Shown: piece after piece, positions 16,066 through 19,444 of the stretch
Layout of the letters: every line of letters begins with the position of its first letter
Numbering within the stretch: position 1 is the first letter of the stretch
Assembly: GCA_002428735.1 (NCBI GenBank)
Contig: DIXO01000074.1
Location: forward strand, 1-19,444
DNA from: Syntrophaceae bacterium UBA6078
GTDB lineage: Bacteria > Desulfobacterota > Syntrophia > Syntrophales > UBA2210
DNA: 19,444 nt
Reading direction: 5' to 3'
Position numbers and translations under genes: made by a program
Notes under the pieces: generated by a model
What the model was told of the DNA's origin: nothing
The model's input: only the letters and a program-made list of their open reading frames with translations
The model's database searches: none

Positions 16066-16851
16066 TCAACTTTCCAAGGCAGCAGACAGCCTCTCAATCG
16101 AAAGGCTTTTGCCCGTTGTATTGTCGATATCTATCAGCACTCCCTGCATTCGTACATCCCCCTTCGCGACATCATACCGGTTCGGAAGGAGCGTCAGAAA
16201 CCGATCAAGTGCCACTTCCTTTTTTATCCCTAGAACCGAATCAAAGGAGCCCGTCATTCCTGCATCAGTTATATACGCCGTTCCACCGGGGAGAACCCTC
16301 TCATCCGCCGTTTGCACGTGCGTATGCGTTCCCACCACGGCACTGACCCTGCCATCCAGAAACCAGCCCAGCGCCTCCTTTTCGGAGGTCGCTTCGGCGT
16401 GGATATCGACAAGGATGATATCTGTCTTCTCCTTCAGGGCATCAATTTCCCTTTCGGCGACCCGGAAGGGACAGTCGAGGGGTTTCATAAAGACCCTTCC
16501 CTCCAGGTTCAGAACACCCAGGGAAATACCCGAGCTAGTCTGCACGATCACGCTCCCCCTGCCCGGGGTCCCCGCGGGGTAATTTGCCGGCCGCAGGAGG
16601 GTCTCATAGTCGTCAATCAGATCATCTATGTCCTTCTTATCCCATATATGGTTCCCGGAAGTCATGACATCTATTTCGCTTTCGTAGAGTTCATCCAGGA
16701 CCTTTCTGGTAACACCGAACCCGCCGGCAGCATTCTCGCAGTTCGCGATGACCATGTCCACTCCATGGTTCCCCACAATGCCCGGAAGGAGGGTCTGAAC
16801 TGCCTTCCGCCCCGGCTTTCCTACAATATCTCCGATAAAGAGTATCTTCAC
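16066..16851 (-). CDS. ymdB: YmdB-family metallophosphoesterase (cyclic-nucleotide phosphodiesterase type)
   Basis: This 261-residue binuclear metal phosphodiesterase belongs to a family in which B. subtilis YmdB hydrolyses 2',3'-cyclic nucleotides and affects developmental gene expression. Predicted metal ligands are all in place: D8 (GDIVGKPG), E39 and N40 (NCENAAGGFG), N67 and H68 (SGNHIWDKKD), H151 (DIHAEATSEK), H176 and H178 (GTHTHVQTADE). The GTG start (16849-16851) has a GGAAAG about 9 nt or more upstream, and the rny stop is 18 nt upstream. The rny-ymdB pairing is conserved in many bacteria. The cellular role in deltaproteobacteria is not established by the sequence. Confidence 0.93.
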   Translation of the reverse strand: MKILFIGDIVGKPGRKAVQTLLPGIVGNHGVDMVIANCENAAGGFGVTRKVLDELYESEIDVMTSGNHIWDKKDIDDLIDDYETLLRPANYPAGTPGRGSVIVQTSSGISLGVLNLEGRVFMKPLDCPFRVAEREIDALKEKTDIILVDIHAEATSEKEALGWFLDGRVSAVVGTHTHVQTADERVLPGGTAYITDAGMTGSFDSVLGIKKEVALDRFLTLLPNRYDVAKGDVRMQGVLIDIDNTTGKSLSIERLSAALES

Positions 16852-16869
16852 GCTTCAGATCTTTCCGTG

Positions 16870-18435
16870 CTACTTGGCAAAGTCGGACACGCGCATCTCC
16901 CGTATAACCGTGACCTTTATCTGACCCGGGTAGGTAAGTTCGGATTCCACCTTTTTCACGATATCCCTGCAGAGCATAACCGCATCAGTGTCCGACACTT
17001 TTTCATTTTCCACGAGGATGCGTATCTCCCTGCCCGCCTGTATGGCATAACATTTGTCGACACCGCTGAAAGAATTTGCGATCCCCTCCAGTTCGGTCAG
17101 GCGTTTGACATAGGTCGCCAGCATTTCCCGGCGCGCGCCCGGGCGTGCCGCCGACAGAGTGTCTGCCGCCTGGATGATGACACCTAGAACAGTGTTGTTG
17201 TGTCCGTCATCGTGATGTTGCGCGATCGCCTGCACGATCCGCTCAGATTCGCCGAATTTCCGCGCGTACTCCGCTCCGATGGCTGCGTGGGCCCCCTCGA
17301 CTTCATGATCGACCGCCTTTCCTATGTCATGCAATAGCCCGGCTCTCTTGGCGTCTTTCACATTCATTTTGAGTTCGGCGGCCATCATCCCCGCAAGGTT
17401 CGCGACCTCCATGGAATGCTCCAGAACATTCTGTGAAAAACTGGTCCGGAATCGCAATCGTCCGAGAAGAGCCAGCAATTCGGGATGCACATCATACACG
17501 CCCGCATCGAATGAAACCCGTTCTCCGGTCTCGCTGATCAGTTTATCGACCTCCGCCTGAACCTTTTTGACAATTTCCTCGATTCTTCCCGGATGAATCC
17601 TCCCGTCATGAATCAGGTTTTCCAGCGCCCGCTTTGCCACTTCCCGCCGGACCGGATCAAAGCTCGAGATAACAACGGCCTCGGGTGTGTCATCTATGAT
17701 GAGATCCGTTCCGGTCGCCGCCTCTATGGCACGGATGTTTCTCCCCTCTCTGCCTATGATCCTCCCTTTCATCTCATCCGAGGGAAGATTGACCACCGAG
17801 ACGGTATTCTCCGCCACAAAATCGGATGCATACCGTTGAACCGCGTAGGCCAATATTTCCCGGGATTTCTTTTCCGCCTCCCGCTTTGTTTCTTCTTCTA
17901 TTCGGCGGATGATTCCGCCTGCTTCATGCCGCGCATCATCCGCCATCAACTGGACAAGTGATTCCTTCGCTTCTTCCGAAGAAATGCCGGCGATCTTCTC
18001 CAGTTGCGCCCTCTGTTCCGCGATGATTCTATTCACGCTGTCATGTTTTTCACGGAGGAGGGTTTCCTGATCGACAACAGCCTTTTCCTTTTTCTCGATG
18101 GCGTCTTCTCTCTGGGCAAGCATGTCGGTTCTCTTGTCCAGATTAATTTCTTTCTGATGGATCCGTTCTTCTAGCTTTTCAAGCTCCAGCCTTCGGTCCC
18201 TGGTCTCTTTTTCAAATTCATTTTTGGCTTTCAGGAGATTGTCTTTGGCCTGGAGGATAGCCTCTTTTTTTATATTCTCCGCCTCTTTCTTGGCCTCGGC
18301 CGTGATCCTCGAAGCCAGTTTCTCGGACGATTCAACCATCCTCCCGGAGATGCTTTTACGCACACAATATCCCACCGCAATGCCCGCCGCGGCAGCCAGT
18401 AATACGACAAGAATTATAAAACTGATATTTGACAC
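16870..18435 (-). CDS. rny: Ribonuclease Y
   Basis: This 521-residue membrane-anchored endoribonuclease initiates mRNA decay. Visible order: an N-terminal membrane helix (about 5-24, FIILVVLLAAAAGIAVGY), a long charged coiled coil (about 30-195), a KH RNA-binding domain with GRIIGREGRN (224-233), and an HD metal-dependent hydrolase domain with LLHDIGKA (367-374; His369, Asp370). The length matches RNase Y. The start is GTG (18433-18435) with GGGGGGAGG 9 nt upstream (18445-18453). It follows zapA and the 6S RNA candidate and precedes ymdB by 18 nt. A hairpin with GGGGC/GCCCC arms lies in its leader at 18548-18569, not followed by a T-run. Confidence 0.96.
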   Translation of the reverse strand: MSNISFIILVVLLAAAAGIAVGYCVRKSISGRMVESSEKLASRITAEAKKEAENIKKEAILQAKDNLLKAKNEFEKETRDRRLELEKLEERIHQKEINLDKRTDMLAQREDAIEKKEKAVVDQETLLREKHDSVNRIIAEQRAQLEKIAGISSEEAKESLVQLMADDARHEAGGIIRRIEEETKREAEKKSREILAYAVQRYASDFVAENTVSVVNLPSDEMKGRIIGREGRNIRAIEAATGTDLIIDDTPEAVVISSFDPVRREVAKRALENLIHDGRIHPGRIEEIVKKVQAEVDKLISETGERVSFDAGVYDVHPELLALLGRLRFRTSFSQNVLEHSMEVANLAGMMAAELKMNVKDAKRAGLLHDIGKAVDHEVEGAHAAIGAEYARKFGESERIVQAIAQHHDDGHNNTVLGVIIQAADTLSAARPGARREMLATYVKRLTELEGIANSFSGVDKCYAIQAGREIRILVENEKVSDTDAVMLCRDIVKKVESELTYPGQIKVTVIREMRVSDFAK

Positions 18436-18604
18436 AGTCTGGTACCTCCCCCCGTAATTCTCACAAAACGAACAGGATGATCACAATTTTCAGAACGGAA
18501 GGGGGCAGGAAAACGCCACGCCACACAGGACGTGCAACGCTGGAGACGGGGCTCGATACGTCGCGCCCCAGACCATGGAAGAGATGAAACAGCTTTTGCC
18601 GGAT

Positions 18605-18798
18605 TGGTCCCCCGCCTATGCCGTGACAGCCATGCTTTTGAACCTTATAAAAGAATTAGCACCCTGTTGCCGCTTCAGGCTTTCCGCCTGATCCCTCTCG
18701 GGAAAGGGCGGACATGCACACCACAAGCAAGGAAGGGCACTTCAATCATAAGGTGTTGGTTCAAAAAAACTATAAGCCATCACGCACATCGCAGGGGA
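18605..18798 (-). ncRNA. ssrS: 6S RNA candidate
   Basis: The minus strand between zapA and rny folds into one long rod of about 190 nt, the size and shape of 6S RNA, which binds and regulates RNA polymerase holoenzyme. Helices from outside in: closing stem 18776-18798 with 18608-18630 (about 20 pairs including wobbles), 18758-18766 with 18636-18644 (TTTTGAACC/GGTTCAAAA, 9 perfect pairs), 18734-18741 with 18658-18665 (8 pairs), then an open bubble (18713-18733 against 18666-18682), then an apical stem 18707-18712 with 18683-18688 capped by TCCC-GAGA-GGGA. Local similarity to E. coli 6S is visible, for example GGTG-GCATG before and AAGCCT after the apical stem. Genes next to zapA are a known 6S location. 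The exact ends are uncertain; no 3' terminator is seen. Confidence 0.6.
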
Positions 18799-19081
18799 TT
18801 ATTGTACTTTTTCTATCTATGTACCTGATTAATTCCTCAACGTCACCGTCGAATCTGCTTCGCAGATTCTCTTTTTCTTCTTCTACCCTGAACAATTCCT
18901 CGGCAATATTTAAAGCAACTAAAATAGCAATATCTGAAGCTGTTGCATTCTCTGAGGCCTCTCCTATTTCCTTAGCCCTCTCATTGATATATTGGACAAT
19001 CCTTTCTACATATTCATCCCCTTTATCACTCAGGACTGAAAACCCCCGTCCCATCACCATTATATCAAAACGCTTTTTCAA
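18770..19081 (-). CDS. zapA: Cell division protein ZapA
   Basis: This 103-residue ZapA family protein promotes FtsZ filament bundling at the division ring. The N-terminal domain has the family look (MKKRFDIMVMGRGFSVLSD...DEYVERIVQYINERA) and is followed by a helical segment rich in charged residues, probably a coiled coil (about 55-95). The start is TTG (19079-19081), overlapping the stop of the upstream gene as TTGA, with GGGGA about 7 nt upstream; the alternative ATG at codon 8 would remove the conserved first strand. The last eight or nine codons coincide with the 5' arm of the closing helix of the 6S RNA candidate, an unusual dual use. Confidence 0.88.
   Translation of the reverse strand: MKKRFDIMVMGRGFSVLSDKGDEYVERIVQYINERAKEIGEASENATASDIAILVALNIAEELFRVEEEKENLRSRFDGDVEELIRYIDRKSTIIPCDVRDGL
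18801..18806 (-). promoter_or_regulatory. Candidate -10 element for 6S RNA inside zapA
   Basis: TACAAT on the minus strand (5 of 6 matches to the -10 consensus), 2 nt before the outermost pair of the 6S closing helix, which would place the start site near 18793-18796. The surrounding DNA is AT-rich, but no good -35 hexamer lies 16-18 nt upstream. 6S could instead be processed from the zapA transcript. Confidence 0.3.
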
Positions 19082-19332
19082 ACGAGATTCCCCTGTGTTT
19101 CCTGCTGCGGAGACTCTATATCACGAAGCATATCAAGGAGCATGTCCACCTTGGTACGCACAGCATCCGTCTGGTCGGTGAGAATTCGTACCTTGTTTTG
19201 CGCTTCCTCCAGTTGTAAGCACTTCTCTTCCACTCTGCGTTCCAACTCCTGATTCCGATTCTTCAATGCGGAACACGCCTCAACGATTCCCCTGATCCTT
19301 CGTTCAAGCTCTGCAAAACGTTCTAACTCCAC
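19078..19332 (-). CDS. zapB: ZapB-like small coiled-coil cell division protein
   Basis: This 84-residue, highly charged protein is predicted to be almost entirely coiled coil (leucines and isoleucines at heptad spacing from about residue 3 to 72, for example RNQELERRVEEKCLQLEEAQ). It has no signal peptide or cysteine motif. Size, coil and position directly upstream of zapA, with overlapping stop and start codons, fit a ZapB-like partner of the division ring. Coiled coils give weak family evidence, so the name is tentative. The start is GTG (19330-19332) with GAGAGG about 6 nt upstream. It is the first gene of the operon after a good promoter. Confidence 0.65.
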   Translation of the reverse strand: MELERFAELERRIRGIVEACSALKNRNQELERRVEEKCLQLEEAQNKVRILTDQTDAVRTKVDMLLDMLRDIESPQQETQGNLV

Positions 19333-19375
19333 GGTAATCCTCTCTTTTTCTACTCAAGCATCCTTTTGGAGAGTG

Positions 19376-19404
19376 ATTATGCCAACTCATAGGATAAAAG
19401 TCAA
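19376..19404 (-). promoter_or_regulatory. Sigma-70-type promoter of the zapB-zapA-6S-rny-ymdB-tyrS operon
   Basis: On the minus strand TTGACT (19399-19404) and CATAAT (19376-19381) are separated by exactly 17 nt, each 5 of 6 matches to consensus, and the spacer ends in TGG. The start of transcription would be near 19369, about 37 nt before the zapB GTG. This is the best promoter in the window. Confidence 0.7.
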
Positions 19405-19444
19405 GATACGATTTCCCAGATGTCAGGAGCACGTAATATGTCCG

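Noticed and set aside
18548..18569. Intrinsic terminator between 6S RNA and rny
   Set aside because: A GGGGC/GCCCC hairpin exists but has no T-run on either strand.
18630..18700. SAM-I riboswitch-like words on the minus strand (GAGGGA, TGAAGC, GGCAAC, GGTGCTAATTC, with a possible CTTAT/ATAAG closing helix)
   Set aside because: The hairpin normally found between GCAACC and GGTGC is missing, the second helix does not form as expected, and the downstream gene is rny, not a methionine-pathway gene. The rod fold of 6S RNA explains the region better.

Overview
The window looks like the chromosome of a strictly anaerobic deltaproteobacterium (Desulfobacterota), probably a syntroph or sulfate-reducer relative. 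The main evidence is a seven-gene NAD(P)H/heterodisulfide-reductase-like (Flx-Hdr) electron-transfer operon, which is rich in Fe-S and flavin motifs and ends next to an enoyl-CoA hydratase. Most of the sequence is moderately GC-rich; positions 60 to about 1800 are visibly richer in AT.

Layout: (1) 1-1808 is an accessory-looking stretch. It has an insertion-sequence-like terminus at the left edge, the 3' remnant of an unidentified gene, a D-2-hydroxyacid dehydrogenase (minus strand), and about 540 bp with no gene I can support but with a short tandem repeat. (2) 1809-11961 is a minus-strand operon transcribed hdrA > flxD > flxC-like > hdrC > hdrB > flxB-like > flxA > enoyl-CoA hydratase, with gaps of 3-45 nt up to flxA (about 15 nt before flxA if its inner ATG is used) and about 98 nt before the hydratase. 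HdrA is a giant 1475-residue tandem fusion with a GltD/NfnB-like NAD(P)H module nested in its first half. (3) 11962-12171 is the hdrA leader and promoter region, with several inverted repeats. (4) 12172-12762 encodes the GTPase EngB/YsxC (minus). (5) 12942-14734 is a ClC chloride-transport gene with C-terminal CBS domains (plus), split by an apparent one-base frameshift. (6) 14774-19404 is a minus-strand housekeeping operon: promoter > zapB-like > zapA > 6S RNA > rny (RNase Y) > ymdB > tyrS.

How the genes work together: the Flx-Hdr proteins would form a soluble flavin-based electron-bifurcating or confurcating complex. FlxA takes electrons from NAD(P)H, FlxB/FlxC-like Fe-S subunits and FlxD (MvhD-like) pass them on, and HdrA (flavin) splits them between a low-potential acceptor such as ferredoxin and a disulfide-type site on HdrB/HdrC. 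The hydratase suggests, but does not prove, a link to acyl-CoA metabolism. In the last operon a rod-shaped RNA whose closing helix uses the final codons of zapA is the best 6S RNA candidate; it sits between zapA and rny.
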